NCBI RefSeq assembly: GCF_000161835.1
Contig: NZ_GG697169.2
Location: 3,141,829 to 3,205,828, forward strand
DNA: 64,000 bases
Reading direction: 5' to 3'
Source: Thalassobium sp. R2A62
GTDB taxonomy: Bacteria; Pseudomonadota; Alphaproteobacteria; Rhodobacterales; Rhodobacteraceae
Under the pieces are notes generated by a model. That model was not told the DNA's origin. It searched no databases and worked only from the letters and a program-made list of their open reading frames with translations. Positions 19,418-28,723 of this stretch are shown piece by piece (positions within the stretch are counted from its first letter, which is position 1; each line of letters begins with the position of its first letter). The position numbers and the translations under genes are program-made.

Positions 19418-20797
19418 ATGCCTTTTGATCCGACCTTGGCCGCGATCCGGTTTGGATACGGGCTGTCACCGACCGTGGCGGCACCGGTTTCTGTGGACGA
19501 TATGCTGGCGCAGGCGCGTGGACCCGATGAAGCGGGCCGTGCCTTTCGTATTCCGCACATGGATCAGATGTGGCCCAGCCACGGCGAGTTTGTCCGCCTG
19601 ACACGTCTGCGTCGCCAAAATGATGGAACCGAGGTTGGCGCGCAGGCCGCAGAAGATCTCAAAACCATCCAACGCCAAGTGCGCGTTGTGCAATATCAAT
19701 CCTTCCGCGCGGTGGTGCAGCGCGGCGTGTCGACCTCTGACGGGTTGCGCGAACGTCTTGTTCGGTTTTGGGCTGACCATTTCACCGCCCAGTCCGACCG
19801 TGCCGTGACCCGCCATCTGGTCGCGGCCTACGTCGAAGAAGCAATCCGCCCGCATGTGATGGGCCGGTTCTCTGACATGTTGCGCGCGGTTGTCACCCAT
19901 CCCGTCATGGTCCTCTATCTGGATCAGGAACAATCAATGGGCCCCAACAGCCGCCAAGCCGCCCAGCGGGACCGCGGGCTGAATGAAAACCTAGCCCGCG
20001 AAGTGCTCGAACTGCACACGCTAGGCGTGGGTGGCCCCTATTCCCAAGACGACGTGCGCCAATTGGCCGAATTGATGACGGGCCTCAGCTACACCCCCCA
20101 AGACGGGTTCAAGTTCCGGTTCCGCTTTGCCGAACCCGGCGAAGAGATTGTGCTGGGCCGCTCTTATGGCGGCGGCGCGCCCCAGTTGGACGACATTCTG
20201 GCGGCGATGGATGATTTGGCAGCACACCCTGCCACAGCAAAACATCTCGCGCGTAAACTGGCTGTGCACTTTGTCTCGGACACGCCTGAACCGGCGCTGG
20301 TCTCAGCCGTCGAACAGGCATTGGTTCAAACAGGCGGCAACCTCGGGGCCGCGGTCGAGGCACTGCTGACCCACGACGACGCGTGGTTGATTGATCTGGA
20401 AAAGGTCAAGCAACCGTTTGATTTTATGCTGTCTTCTTTGCGGGGTCTAGGCGTATCGCCAGCCAGTGTTGGTGCCGCAGATGACCGCACGGTGCGCCGA
20501 TTGGCGGAACGCCCGCTGCGCGTTATGGGCCAGCCGTGGGAACAACCCCCTGGTCCAGACGGGTGGGCCGAGGATGCGGCGGCGTGGATCACCCCCCAAG
20601 GGATGGCAGGCCGTATCACATGGGCGATGCAAGCGCCCAAGGCCTTTGTCGATCCGCTTCCTGACCCCCGCGATTTTGTACACACCGCGCTGGGCCCTTA
20701 TGCGACCCAAGACATAGAATTCGCCGCCAACGCCGCCGAAAGCGTGACCGAAGGGATCGGCCTGATCCTGTCGTCGCCCGCATTCCAAAGGAGATAG
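19418..20797 (+). CDS. DUF1800 domain-containing protein
   Basis: 459 residues of the DUF1800 family, with its signature GLNENLAREVLELHTLGV near the middle and FWADHFTAQSDRAVTRHLV before it. No signal peptide is seen at the chosen start (MPFDPTLAAIRFGYGLSP), which is the normal N-terminus. Function unknown; members almost always sit beside a DUF1501 gene, as here with 2 bp between the two, which suggests a joint role. Confidence 0.92.
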   Translation: MPFDPTLAAIRFGYGLSPTVAAPVSVDDMLAQARGPDEAGRAFRIPHMDQMWPSHGEFVRLTRLRRQNDGTEVGAQAAEDLKTIQRQVRVVQYQSFRAVVQRGVSTSDGLRERLVRFWADHFTAQSDRAVTRHLVAAYVEEAIRPHVMGRFSDMLRAVVTHPVMVLYLDQEQSMGPNSRQAAQRDRGLNENLAREVLELHTLGVGGPYSQDDVRQLAELMTGLSYTPQDGFKFRFRFAEPGEEIVLGRSYGGGAPQLDDILAAMDDLAAHPATAKHLARKLAVHFVSDTPEPALVSAVEQALVQTGGNLGAAVEALLTHDDAWLIDLEKVKQPFDFMLSSLRGLGVSPASVGAADDRTVRRLAERPLRVMGQPWEQPPGPDGWAEDAAAWITPQGMAGRITWAMQAPKAFVDPLPDPRDFVHTALGPYATQDIEFAANAAESVTEGIGLILSSPAFQRR

Positions 20798-20799
20798 AG

Positions 20800-22023
20800 A
20801 TGACCGATCTCAGTCGCCGCAAATTTCTGATCAATTCGACCGTGCTGGGCTGTTCGGCCGCAGCAAGCCCGCTGCTCGCTCCTGTGACACTGGCCCAAGC
20901 CCCGTGGGAAAACCGGCTCATCGTCATCATCCTGCGCGGTGGGATGGACGGACTCGACGTGGTCCAACCCTACGGTGATCCGGCTCTCGGCACCCTGCGG
21001 AAATCTCTGGTCTTTGGTGAAGACGGCGATGCCTCTGATCTCGATGGGTATTTCTCAATGCACCCTGCGCTGGCGCCACTAAAACCTCTCTGGGATGACG
21101 AGGACCTCGCGTTCACACATGCGGTTTCAACCCCATACCGCGACAAACGCAGCCACTTTGACGGCCAAGATATCCTAGAGGCGGGCTCGGGTGAGGTGTT
21201 CGGCGGTGGCGTTCGTGGCGGTTGGTTGAACCGGATGCTGCAAGAGGTGCCCGATATCACAGTACAGACCACCTATGCGGTTGGGCGCGAGCAGATGCTG
21301 CTGACCAGTGGTGCCGCACCTGTGTCGCGTTGGTCCCCCGAGGCCGAGCTAAACCTCAGCCCCCAAGCCAAACGCTTGCTTGAACTGATCCACCATTCTG
21401 ATCCGTTGTTCCAAGAGGCTGCGACCGATGCGATTGCGATCGCCGAAGAAATTGAAATGACCGGCGAGCTTGCTGAAGAAGGCGAGATGATGATGGCCGA
21501 AACCCCGATGATGAACACAGTCAAAGGTGGCGATCATGTTGAGATTGCCGAGTTTGTGGCGGATCGTTTGCGCGGCGATGCGCGGATTGCGGCGTTTTCG
21601 CTCAATGGGTGGGATACGCATTCGAACCAACGCAGCGGTTTGCGCCGTTCTCTCAAACGCCTCAGTGATACCATTCTTACGTTGCGCGCGCGCCTTGGCC
21701 CCGCGTGGCAAAGCACGGCCATTGTTGCGATGACTGAATTTGGGCGGACGGCCCGCGAAAATGGCACCAAAGGCACGGATCATGGAACCGGTGGTGCGAT
21801 GTTGATGGCGGGTGGGGCTGTGCGCGGCAAACGTGTGATCACCGATTGGCCCGGTTTGAGCGATGGTGATCTGTACGACGGGCGCGATCTGCTGCCGACC
21901 CGTGATGTGCGTGCGCATGCGGCATGGGCCATGCGCGGTCTCTTTGGTCTCAAGACGCAAACGCTAGAGCAAGTCGTGTTTCCCGGGCTCGATCTGGGAG
22001 CCGACCCCGGGATTTTGCTGTAA
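20800..22023 (+). CDS. DUF1501 domain-containing protein, Tat-exported
   Basis: 407 residues. The N-terminus has a twin-arginine signal (SRRKFL at 5-10, then a hydrophobic stretch to ALAQAP-like TLAQAP), so a folded, probably periplasmic protein is predicted. The body is alkaline-phosphatase-superfamily-like, with IVIILRGGMDGLDVVQPYGD and the FSLNGWDTHSNQ and TEFGRTARENGTKGTDHGTG segments typical of DUF1501. Sulfatase-like activity is possible but unproven. Co-transcribed with the DUF1800 gene. Confidence 0.92.
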   Translation: MTDLSRRKFLINSTVLGCSAAASPLLAPVTLAQAPWENRLIVIILRGGMDGLDVVQPYGDPALGTLRKSLVFGEDGDASDLDGYFSMHPALAPLKPLWDDEDLAFTHAVSTPYRDKRSHFDGQDILEAGSGEVFGGGVRGGWLNRMLQEVPDITVQTTYAVGREQMLLTSGAAPVSRWSPEAELNLSPQAKRLLELIHHSDPLFQEAATDAIAIAEEIEMTGELAEEGEMMMAETPMMNTVKGGDHVEIAEFVADRLRGDARIAAFSLNGWDTHSNQRSGLRRSLKRLSDTILTLRARLGPAWQSTAIVAMTEFGRTARENGTKGTDHGTGGAMLMAGGAVRGKRVITDWPGLSDGDLYDGRDLLPTRDVRAHAAWAMRGLFGLKTQTLEQVVFPGLDLGADPGILL

Positions 22024-22025
22024 TC

Positions 22026-22214
22026 TTAGATCGCGGAATCGGTGGAAATGCTGCCGACCACGTTGGATGTGTCCTGAGCGATCCGCATCGACTGGCCCGC
22101 CATCGTTGCAGTAATTGCAACCGATAACATCAAAACGCCTGCCATCAAGACCATCCAGTCGAGAGTCGCGTTCCCGTCTTCTTCGTTAATAAACGTCTTA
22201 AAAAAAGACTTCAT
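22026..22214 (-). CDS. Small Flp-like pilin-type membrane protein
   Basis: 62 residues: a short cytoplasmic N-terminus (MKSFFKTFINEEDGNATLDW) followed by one hydrophobic helix (MVLMAGVLMLSVAITATMAG). The Gly-Asn-Ala-Thr-Leu-Asp run resembles the prepilin cleavage region of Flp pilins, but Asp stands where Flp proteins have Glu. AGGAG precedes the ATG at 22214. No tad or cpa genes are in the window. Convergent with the DUF1501 gene. Confidence 0.7.
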   Translation of the reverse strand: MKSFFKTFINEEDGNATLDWMVLMAGVLMLSVAITATMAGQSMRIAQDTSNVVGSISTDSAI

Positions 22215-22397
22215 TAGGTGCTCCTGCTCGTACTTACGCCCGTGTCCCATGCTCTAGGGATAGGCGGTGAATTCGGCAGAAATTTGCCTCGGAATGGAAA
22301 CAATTGGGGCATTCCAAGGGCGGATTGGTTCAAATTTAGGGACTTGGACCCCAGCACTTGGGTCGCTAGGTTCAAACCCGAGGGACAAGATCGAGTG

Positions 22398-23132
22398 ATG
22401 GGGAAAATGTCAGATACAGGATCACAAAACCGGCCTTTGGGTCCGATCGTTGCGAATTGGTCTCCGCCCATCCGGCCCCAAGAGGACGTCAGAATTGGGC
22501 AGTATGCGCAGCTTGAACCGCTAGATCCTGCACGCCATGCAGCGTTGCTCTATCGTGCGTTTTCCGGCCATCCGCAGGTTTGGGATTACATGCCCGCAGG
22601 CCCGTTCGGGTCGTCGTCAGGGTTTCACCGGTTTGTGTCAGACATCACCAAAGCGGACTACCCCAAGTTTTATGCGGTCAAAGATCTTGAGGCGGGCGAA
22701 TTTGGTGGCTTTTGCTCTTATCTTCGCATTTCCCCAGATGCTGGCTCGATCGAAGTCGGCTACATCTCTTTTGCGCCGCAGCTACAGCAGACCCGCGCCT
22801 CGACCGAAGCGATGTTTCTCATGATGCAATGGGCGTTTGATGCGGGGTACCGGCGCTATGAATGGAAATGCAACGCGCTCAATGGGCCGTCTCGCCGGAC
22901 TGCCCAGCGGTTGGGCTTCAGCTACGAAGGTACGTTTCGCCAAGCGGATGTGGTCAAGGGTCGCAACCGTGACACGGCTTGGTTTGCGGTGACAGATACG
23001 GACTGGCCTGCGTTAAAGGAAGCGTTCTCACTCTGGCTCGCGCCATCAAACTTTGATGCATCGGGGCAGCAAATCGAACGCTTGGGCGATCTTACCCGCC
23101 TCGTGCGTGTGGCCTCGGACCCCACGCTTTAG
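22398..23132 (+). CDS. GNAT family N-acetyltransferase
   Basis: About 244 residues of the RimJ/RimL-like acetyltransferase type: IEVGYISFAPQLQQTRASTE is the beta-strand and acetyl-CoA loop region, followed by YRRYEWKCNALNGPSRRTAQ and RLGFSYEGTFRQA. The acceptor is unknown. The start is uncertain: ATGs at 22398 and 22407 are both possible, and the frame runs open to 22218, but upstream residues look non-coding. Confidence 0.85.
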   Translation: MGKMSDTGSQNRPLGPIVANWSPPIRPQEDVRIGQYAQLEPLDPARHAALLYRAFSGHPQVWDYMPAGPFGSSSGFHRFVSDITKADYPKFYAVKDLEAGEFGGFCSYLRISPDAGSIEVGYISFAPQLQQTRASTEAMFLMMQWAFDAGYRRYEWKCNALNGPSRRTAQRLGFSYEGTFRQADVVKGRNRDTAWFAVTDTDWPALKEAFSLWLAPSNFDASGQQIERLGDLTRLVRVASDPTL

Positions 23133-23136
23133 CCGT

Positions 23137-23853
23137 TTACATCGCGCGGTCGGCGTTCATCCGGTCTTGCACCATCCCTGACAATCGGTCCAATGCATTG
23201 CCAACTTCGACGCCTCGTGCGCGGCGTTCAACCAATGTGTCGATGGCTTTGCTCAAACCGGCGTCTTTTGCGCTTAGGGCGACGCCGCCCACAAATTGCG
23301 CGACATAGTCCAACGTCCGTTCGTCATGGCGACCCGCCAGAACATCCGCGACATGTGCCATATCATCGCGAAATGCGATCGGGTCGGGCGATACTGTATC
23401 CGCGCTGACGACACGGGGGCCGGGTGGATGTTCGTCCAGCGGGACATGTTGCAAAATGGCGTTTTGAAATTGCGATAGGCTCGCCATTGGCTTTGCAATG
23501 AACCCGTCTGCACCAGCCGCTGTCGCGACGTCCTCTAGTTCGAGATCGCCGCTTGTCGCCAAGATAACATCGACGCGGGGTTGCGCATGGTTCAACTCTT
23601 CGATCAGTTCAGCCCCTGATCCATCGGGCAGCCCCATATCCACAATCACAACGGATGGCCGGTAGGCCTGCAAATGACGCCCCGCTGATCGCAAACTGTC
23701 GGCCCGCCTGATCCGTGCACCAGACCGCAAACACAACAGCCGCATCGCCTCGCAAGCAAATCGGCTATCTTCGACCACGAGCACTGTCCGCCCTAACAAG
23801 GGGTGGGCCGAGGTTGGTGGTCGTGATGTCATGAAATCAGCAAGGTCGTCCAT
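23137..23853 (-). CDS. Response regulator receiver protein
   Basis: 238 residues. A receiver domain (about 22-135) has the acidic pair in VLVVEDSRF, the phospho-acceptor Asp in VIVDMGLPDG and Lys in GFIAKPM. The C-terminal 100 residues are helical, with no DNA-binding or enzymatic motif I recognise; an Hpt-like four-helix bundle is possible. GGGGAGAG precedes the ATG. No histidine kinase is adjacent, so the partner is unknown. Confidence 0.88.
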   Translation of the reverse strand: MDDLADFMTSRPPTSAHPLLGRTVLVVEDSRFACEAMRLLCLRSGARIRRADSLRSAGRHLQAYRPSVVIVDMGLPDGSGAELIEELNHAQPRVDVILATSGDLELEDVATAAGADGFIAKPMASLSQFQNAILQHVPLDEHPPGPRVVSADTVSPDPIAFRDDMAHVADVLAGRHDERTLDYVAQFVGGVALSAKDAGLSKAIDTLVERRARGVEVGNALDRLSGMVQDRMNADRAM

Positions 23854-23988
23854 AGTCGCTCTCCCCAGAAATCGTAGGCCTCATTTTTTCATATCGAAGC
23901 TAACAGGATGTTAACGCGTCCCCGCGTCGCACTTGCGCGCCTCCAGGCCCCGCGCCATAACCGCCCCAACCGGATGAAAGGACACCCA

Positions 23989-24387
23989 ATGATCGGACGT
24001 TTGAACCACGTGGCTATTGCTGTGCCAGACCTCGAAGCAGCGGCCGCTCAATACCGCGGCGCACTGGGGGCGAATGTGGGCGCACCACAGGACGAACCCG
24101 ATCACGGTGTCACGGTGATCTTTATTGAATTGCCGAATACCAAAATCGAATTGCTCTACCCGTTGGGTGAAAACAGCCCGATCCAAGGGTTCCTCGACAA
24201 AAACCCGTCAGGTGGGATTCACCACGTCTGCTACGAAGTTGATGACGTTGTCGCCGCCGCGGCCCATTTGGAAACTGAAGGCGCGCGCGTTCTTGGTGCC
24301 CCGAAAATCGGCGCCCACGGCAAGCCAGTGATTTTCCTTCACCCCAAGGACTTTAATGGTTGTCTGATCGAGCTAGAACAAAACTAA
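23989..24387 (+). CDS. mce: Methylmalonyl-CoA epimerase
   Basis: About 132 residues, a vicinal-oxygen-chelate fold that interconverts the two methylmalonyl-CoA epimers on the propionate pathway. Metal-ligand positions are visible in LNHVAIAVPD (His), IHHVCYEVDD (His) and CLIELEQN (Glu). The start at 23989 with AAAGGA upstream matches the family; the frame extends to 23908. meaB, the mutase-associated GTPase, lies 31 kb downstream in this window. Confidence 0.94.
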   Translation: MIGRLNHVAIAVPDLEAAAAQYRGALGANVGAPQDEPDHGVTVIFIELPNTKIELLYPLGENSPIQGFLDKNPSGGIHHVCYEVDDVVAAAAHLETEGARVLGAPKIGAHGKPVIFLHPKDFNGCLIELEQN

Positions 24388-24452
24388 GTCTGTTGTTCTA
24401 GAAACTGCTCGCCAGAGGCACCGCCACTGGCCAAACACATAGGAATACGCCC

Positions 24453-24737
24453 ATGGGTCCCGTCTCTGCTCTCGTTCTTTTTGCCGTGATCTGGTTCATG
24501 GTGTTCTTTATCGTCCTACCCTTGCGGATGACGACCCAAGGTGAGGCGGGCGAGGTTGTGCCCGGCACGCACACTTCGGCCCCCGCGGACGCCCAGATCG
24601 GGCGTAAGGCCAAGATCACGACATTCTGGGCATTGGGTGTGTGGGTGATCATCGCAGGCACGATCCTGTCGGGCGCGATCACCGTGCGTGACCTCGATTG
24701 GTTCGACCGGATGTCAACGCCCAGCCTAGACGATTAA
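24453..24737 (+). CDS. DUF1467 family membrane protein
   Basis: 94 residues with two membrane helices (VSALVLFAVIWFMVFFIVLP and TFWALGVWVIIAGTILSGAI) joined by a polar loop. This is DUF1467, which commonly follows mce in alphaproteobacteria. Function unknown. The stop overlaps the stop of the convergent CysZ-like gene by 4 bp. Confidence 0.9.
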   Translation: MGPVSALVLFAVIWFMVFFIVLPLRMTTQGEAGEVVPGTHTSAPADAQIGRKAKITTFWALGVWVIIAGTILSGAITVRDLDWFDRMSTPSLDD

Positions 24738-25426
24738 CGGGTCCCGTTGAGCCTGTGAAACATATGGGTAAAGGTCGCGGCCCCTATCACAGGCACCAAC
24801 AGGTTCATGATCGGGATCGTTAGGGGCAGCGCCATCAATATCCCAGCCATCCAGACTGCACCTTGATGTTTCTTGCGCAATGCAACGGCTTCGGCGCGTG
24901 GCAATCTGCGCAGCGCTACCATCTGAAAATACTCTCGGCTTAGCAAAAACCCGTTCAATGCGTAAAACATGAAGGGGGCTAGAAACCAGACGAATGGCGT
25001 CAAGATCAACGCGATGACATTGGCCAAGATCAAGACGCCCAAGAAATTGACGCTCTCGCGCAATCCGTCGAAAAAGTTCGCCCGTTCCAAATGCACCAAG
25101 TGGGGGTAATGTTCGTCCTCTACCGCCTGTGCCACATCGCCTAAAAACATCGCGGTGATCGCACTTGCCACGGGCGTCATCAGGAAAAATGACAGGATCA
25201 TCATGAACACCAAACTGGTCCACGACAGTAAACTGCCAACCCAAGTGACTTCACCCAAGACTGGCAATAGGACAGATCCGTCATTGAACCATTGGATCAG
25301 GCCAAGCATCAGCGCATAGACACCAAACAACAGTGCCAGCGCCAGCCCGATGCCCAGCAATACAACGCGCCGGAACCGTGGATCACCCAACTGGGCGACG
25401 GCTTTGGAAAAGTCCGTCAGGATCAT
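24734..25426 (-). CDS. EI24/CysZ-like membrane protein
   Basis: About 230 residues with four or five hydrophobic segments and the EI24-domain pattern. CysZ of E. coli carries sulfate; the role of the alphaproteobacterial relatives is not settled. The start at 25426 overlaps the nitroreductase stop by ATGA, so the two are translationally coupled. Confidence 0.85.
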   Translation of the reverse strand: MILTDFSKAVAQLGDPRFRRVVLLGIGLALALLFGVYALMLGLIQWFNDGSVLLPVLGEVTWVGSLLSWTSLVFMMILSFFLMTPVASAITAMFLGDVAQAVEDEHYPHLVHLERANFFDGLRESVNFLGVLILANVIALILTPFVWFLAPFMFYALNGFLLSREYFQMVALRRLPRAEAVALRKKHQGAVWMAGILMALPLTIPIMNLLVPVIGAATFTHMFHRLNGTR

Positions 25427-26001
25427 GATGCGACCCACGTTGTGATAGCATCTAGATTGGGGCGCGGGCGTTCGGGTGGTGCGCTGGTCTCTGTTCCGAG
25501 ATGTAGAAATCCTGCGACCGTCTCGTGATCGTCGAGCCCCAGACCTTCGGTGACAAACGCGCGGTCATGGCTCGCCCAGCCGGACAGCCAATTGGCGCCC
25601 CAACCACTGGCCAGCGCCGCGTTCAAGAGGGCCAGACATACAGCACCCGCCGAATAGACCTGTTCGATCTGCGGGATTTTCGGGCTGTCCTTGGGCGAGG
25701 TGACAACCGCGACGGCCAAATCCGCGTTGGCATATTGTGCAACACCCTTGTCGCGCTTGTCTGGCTCAATGCCCATAGCATGCCCGCGATCTGCAGCCAG
25801 TTGCGCCAACCGCATCAACGCAGGTTTTTCCAGAACGATAAACCGCCACGGCTCTAGCTTGCCATGATCGGGTGTGCGGGCCGCGGCCTCTAGGATCGGA
25901 ATCAGCTGGTCACGCGTCGGCACCGGTGACGTCAGTGTTTTGGCAGGGCGCGACCGGCGCGTTGTGAGAAATTCAAATGCGGCAGGGTTTGGGGTCGGCA
26001 T
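25423..26001 (-). CDS. Nitroreductase family protein (YdjA-like)
   Basis: About 192 residues, FMN-dependent nitroreductase fold: TTRRSRPAKTL (FMN-binding Arg pair), AARTPDHGKLEPWRFIVL and ASGWGANWLSG. Short length and the HGKLEPWRF motif point to the YdjA subgroup. Substrate unknown. The start at 26001 is chosen because the preceding in-frame residues to 26043 do not resemble the family. Confidence 0.9.
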   Translation of the reverse strand: MPTPNPAAFEFLTTRRSRPAKTLTSPVPTRDQLIPILEAAARTPDHGKLEPWRFIVLEKPALMRLAQLAADRGHAMGIEPDKRDKGVAQYANADLAVAVVTSPKDSPKIPQIEQVYSAGAVCLALLNAALASGWGANWLSGWASHDRAFVTEGLGLDDHETVAGFLHLGTETSAPPERPRPNLDAITTWVAS

Positions 26002-26055
26002 AATTGGCTCCGGCAATAAGCAATGAGACTGAGATAGGCACACCGCCCCAGATTG

Positions 26056-27156
26056 TTAGAGTGCGGCAACCATCTGATCCAACAACCCGCGTGCATAGTC
26101 GTCAAAATGCGACTTGGGCTGGCGAATGCGGAACGTGTCGGCATAGGGATCCGGGGCGTTGATGCTTGATCCCGACATCTCTTCGATCACGGCATGACCG
26201 CAAAACGGCACATAGACCTCGGAATACCCACCTTCGTGGGTCATCACGATCCGCCCGTCACACAGATCATCGGCCAACGCCATCGTGCGCGCCGTCAACT
26301 GGCGAAATGTATCTGCACTGGCCAACATCCGGCTCAGCGGATCAATCGCGGCTGCATCAAAGCCACAGGCGATCATTATCAAATCAGGGCGATGCGCGCG
26401 CACTGCGGGTTCGACCAATCTGTCGAAGGCTTCGAGATATAGCTGATGTCCACCACCTGATGGCAGCGGAATGTTCAGGTTCGTGCCCACGCCATTCCCC
26501 GCACCACGATCCGCAAAATCGCCTGTGTCTAATGGATAGTTATGCTCTTGGTGCAGGCTGATGGTCAGCACATCGGCATCATCGTAAAACACCGCCTCTG
26601 TGCCATTGCCGTGGTGCACGTCCCAATCAATCACCGCGATGCGCAGGCCAATGTGATCGGCCTGTGCGGCCCGTGCAGCAATCGCAAGGTTCGACATCAA
26701 ACAAAACCCGTTCGGAAACTCGGGCAAACAATGATGCCCCGGTGGGCGCGAAAGGGAATAAGCGTTGCGTAGATCGCCTGACGTCACGGCGCGCGTTGCA
26801 TCGACCGCCAATCCTGCCGACAACGCGCAAATCTCGTAGCCGCCCGCACCAAAAGGCGTGCGCAATCCCAATTCGCCGCCGCCTGCGTCAGACATCTCTT
26901 TGAAGGTGTCCAGATAGGTTGCGGGGTGGACGCGCAGTAGATCGGCGCGGTCGGCCTCAGGGGCTGTGCGCACTGACAGATCACCGATCAATCCGGTGAC
27001 CTCCATAAGGTTCTTGAACCGCCGCTTGGTTTCTGGTGCTTCGGGCAATCCGCCCCCAACGAACGGTTGGACCAATCCGGCCACGGGTTGGGTAAATGCA
27101 TAGTTGCCGCCCCCTGCCCAAAACGTGCGCTCGTCCGTATAAAACCCTGTCGTCAT
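26056..27156 (-). CDS. Histone deacetylase family protein
   Basis: 366 residues of the arginase/deacetylase fold. The active-site features are visible: RPPGHHC with the His pair at 141-142, IDWDVHHGNGTE with zinc ligands Asp179 and His181, a second Asp in ACGFDAAAIDPLSRM, and THEGGYSEVYVP. Bacterial members often act on acetylated polyamines or small amides. AGGTGGGAC-like sequence precedes the ATG at 27156. Confidence 0.93.
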   Translation of the reverse strand: MTTGFYTDERTFWAGGGNYAFTQPVAGLVQPFVGGGLPEAPETKRRFKNLMEVTGLIGDLSVRTAPEADRADLLRVHPATYLDTFKEMSDAGGGELGLRTPFGAGGYEICALSAGLAVDATRAVTSGDLRNAYSLSRPPGHHCLPEFPNGFCLMSNLAIAARAAQADHIGLRIAVIDWDVHHGNGTEAVFYDDADVLTISLHQEHNYPLDTGDFADRGAGNGVGTNLNIPLPSGGGHQLYLEAFDRLVEPAVRAHRPDLIMIACGFDAAAIDPLSRMLASADTFRQLTARTMALADDLCDGRIVMTHEGGYSEVYVPFCGHAVIEEMSGSSINAPDPYADTFRIRQPKSHFDDYARGLLDQMVAAL

Positions 27157-27227
27157 TCTAGTCCCACCGTGATCCAAAGGCGCGCCATCCGGCGCATTCT
27201 ATTGCCTGACCGCCCCATGTCTGCGGT

Positions 27228-27470
27228 CTATTGGCTGTCCGTCCGGCGCAGCTGATACACCCCTTCGGGCAAGTCCAAAGCCGCCCCCAAATCCTGAACT
27301 TGGGTCAGCGACAATGTGATCCGCACAACGTTGTCTGTACGGGCATCGTATTGCTCTAGCGTGACACAGTCATCAAAGGCCTGCACCACAACATCTTCGC
27401 CTAACGGTGCGGCCCCTTCATCAACAAGGGTGACAACCGTCGCGTCATAATCGTGTTCAATTGTAAACAT
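27228..27470 (-). CDS. Conserved hypothetical protein, 80 aa
   Basis: 80 residues, acidic, no membrane segment, starting MFTIEHDYDATVVTLVDEG. I recall similar short proteins in Rhodobacteraceae but know no function. It is on the same strand as the deacetylase gene and upstream of it by 70 bp, so co-transcription is likely. Confidence 0.75.
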   Translation of the reverse strand: MFTIEHDYDATVVTLVDEGAAPLGEDVVVQAFDDCVTLEQYDARTDNVVRITLSLTQVQDLGAALDLPEGVYQLRRTDSQ

Positions 27471-27558
27471 GACCCCAGACTAGCGAGGTTCCGCCATACA
27501 GCCAAGATGCCACGGCTCTTGTCAGTTATGTGACTGGTCTCTGCGCGGCAGGCTGCTA

Positions 27559-27567
27559 TGATATAAT
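27559..27567 (+). promoter_or_regulatory. Extended -10 promoter element
   Basis: TGATATAAT matches the extended -10 consensus (TGnTATAAT), 23 bp before the M48 protease start codon. No good -35 is seen at the usual distance, as expected for extended -10 promoters. Confidence 0.5.
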
Positions 27568-27589
27568 CCAGTATCCAAAGGACCGATTG

Positions 27590-28309
27590 ATGCGCAGTAT
27601 GACCCTCGTGGCGGCGCTTGCCCTCACTGCCTGTACCGAGATGACGATCCAGCCGGTGTCCAGCGATGGGCAAAAGCCCCAAGGCGTCGTGGAAAAGGCG
27701 AACGGGCGTCTCGATGGCCGGACGCTTGCGCAGAACTTTATTGCTGTGGTCGAGGCTGTCGAGCCTGTCGCAGAACGCGAATGTCGGGCCCGTACGACTG
27801 GCGTCAATTGTGATTTCCAGACCGTCGTAGATGACCGTCCCAACATGCCGCCCAATGCGTTCCAAACGGTCGATGCCAACGGACGCCCGATTGTGGCCTT
27901 TACCGTGGGCCTGATCGCGCAGGCGCGCAACCATGACGAGCTTGCCTTTGTCATGGGGCACGAAGCCGCCCACCACATCGCGGGACACCTCACCCGCCAA
28001 CGCCAAGCGGCCCAAGCGGGCGCGTCGGTCTTTGGCGAGCTGGCCTCGTTATCTGGCGGTGGTGAACAAGTCGTACGCAATGCCCAGCAATTAGGGGCCG
28101 CGGTCGGCGCGCGCAGTTTCTCCAAAGAATTCGAGCTCGAAGCAGATGCGCTGGGCACCGTGATCACGCAGAAATCAGGGTTCAATCCGATCCGTGGGGC
28201 GGAATTCTTTACCCGCATCCCGGATCCCGGCAATAAATTTCTCGGGACGCATCCACCCAATGCAGCCCGGATCGCGACCGTCCGCCGCGTGGCACGCCAA
28301 GGGCTCTAG
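27590..28309 (+). CDS. M48 family metalloprotease, lipoprotein
   Basis: 239 residues. A short signal ends in the lipobox LTAC (Cys15). The zinc site is HEAAHH at 124-129 with the third ligand Glu in FELEADALG, as in M48 peptidases such as the periplasmic quality-control protease BepA/LoiP. AAAGGA precedes the ATG. Predicted to be lipid-anchored in the periplasm. Substrate unknown. Confidence 0.92.
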   Translation: MRSMTLVAALALTACTEMTIQPVSSDGQKPQGVVEKANGRLDGRTLAQNFIAVVEAVEPVAERECRARTTGVNCDFQTVVDDRPNMPPNAFQTVDANGRPIVAFTVGLIAQARNHDELAFVMGHEAAHHIAGHLTRQRQAAQAGASVFGELASLSGGGEQVVRNAQQLGAAVGARSFSKEFELEADALGTVITQKSGFNPIRGAEFFTRIPDPGNKFLGTHPPNAARIATVRRVARQGL

Positions 28310-28584
28310 GCTGCGGTGCCGCGGCGCGTCAGCCGCATTGTGATGCCAACGATCGAAATGCAGATCCAGAACAACTGGATCAAGGCGGATGCGAGGTTAA
28401 AGCTGTGGGCGAGGCTGACTAACACCAGTCTGGCCGCCGCGAGGTTCAGTGCAAAATAGACCGTGCTGTCCGCCGAAATCCACCGCAGCGTGAGCATCAA
28501 GTAACTCAGAACATAGGCCGCAAACCCTGCGATGCCGATTGCTTGGGTGCTCTGTGCACTCATGATCCCCAAAATGTATTCCAT
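28306..28584 (-). CDS. Small CBU_0592-like membrane protein
   Basis: 92 residues with three predicted membrane helices (IAGFAAYVLSYLMLTLRWI, VYFALNLAAARLVLVSLAHS, SALIQLFWICISIVGITM). The pattern resembles the CBU_0592-like family of small integral proteins. The start at 28584 has a strong GGGAGGG. Its end overlaps the convergent protease gene by 4 bp. Confidence 0.75.
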   Translation of the reverse strand: MEYILGIMSAQSTQAIGIAGFAAYVLSYLMLTLRWISADSTVYFALNLAAARLVLVSLAHSFNLASALIQLFWICISIVGITMRLTRRGTAA

Positions 28585-28723
28585 CTTACCCTCCCATCTG
28601 GTCAACTGCGCCTTATGCGGCGATTGCAGTAACCCTATTTGCGGGTGCGCAGCCGCGCAGGTGGGGCGGTCCTGACCTTGGGGTGTCCTTGCCGTCCAAA
28701 AAACGTGAAGAGGGGATGAATTC

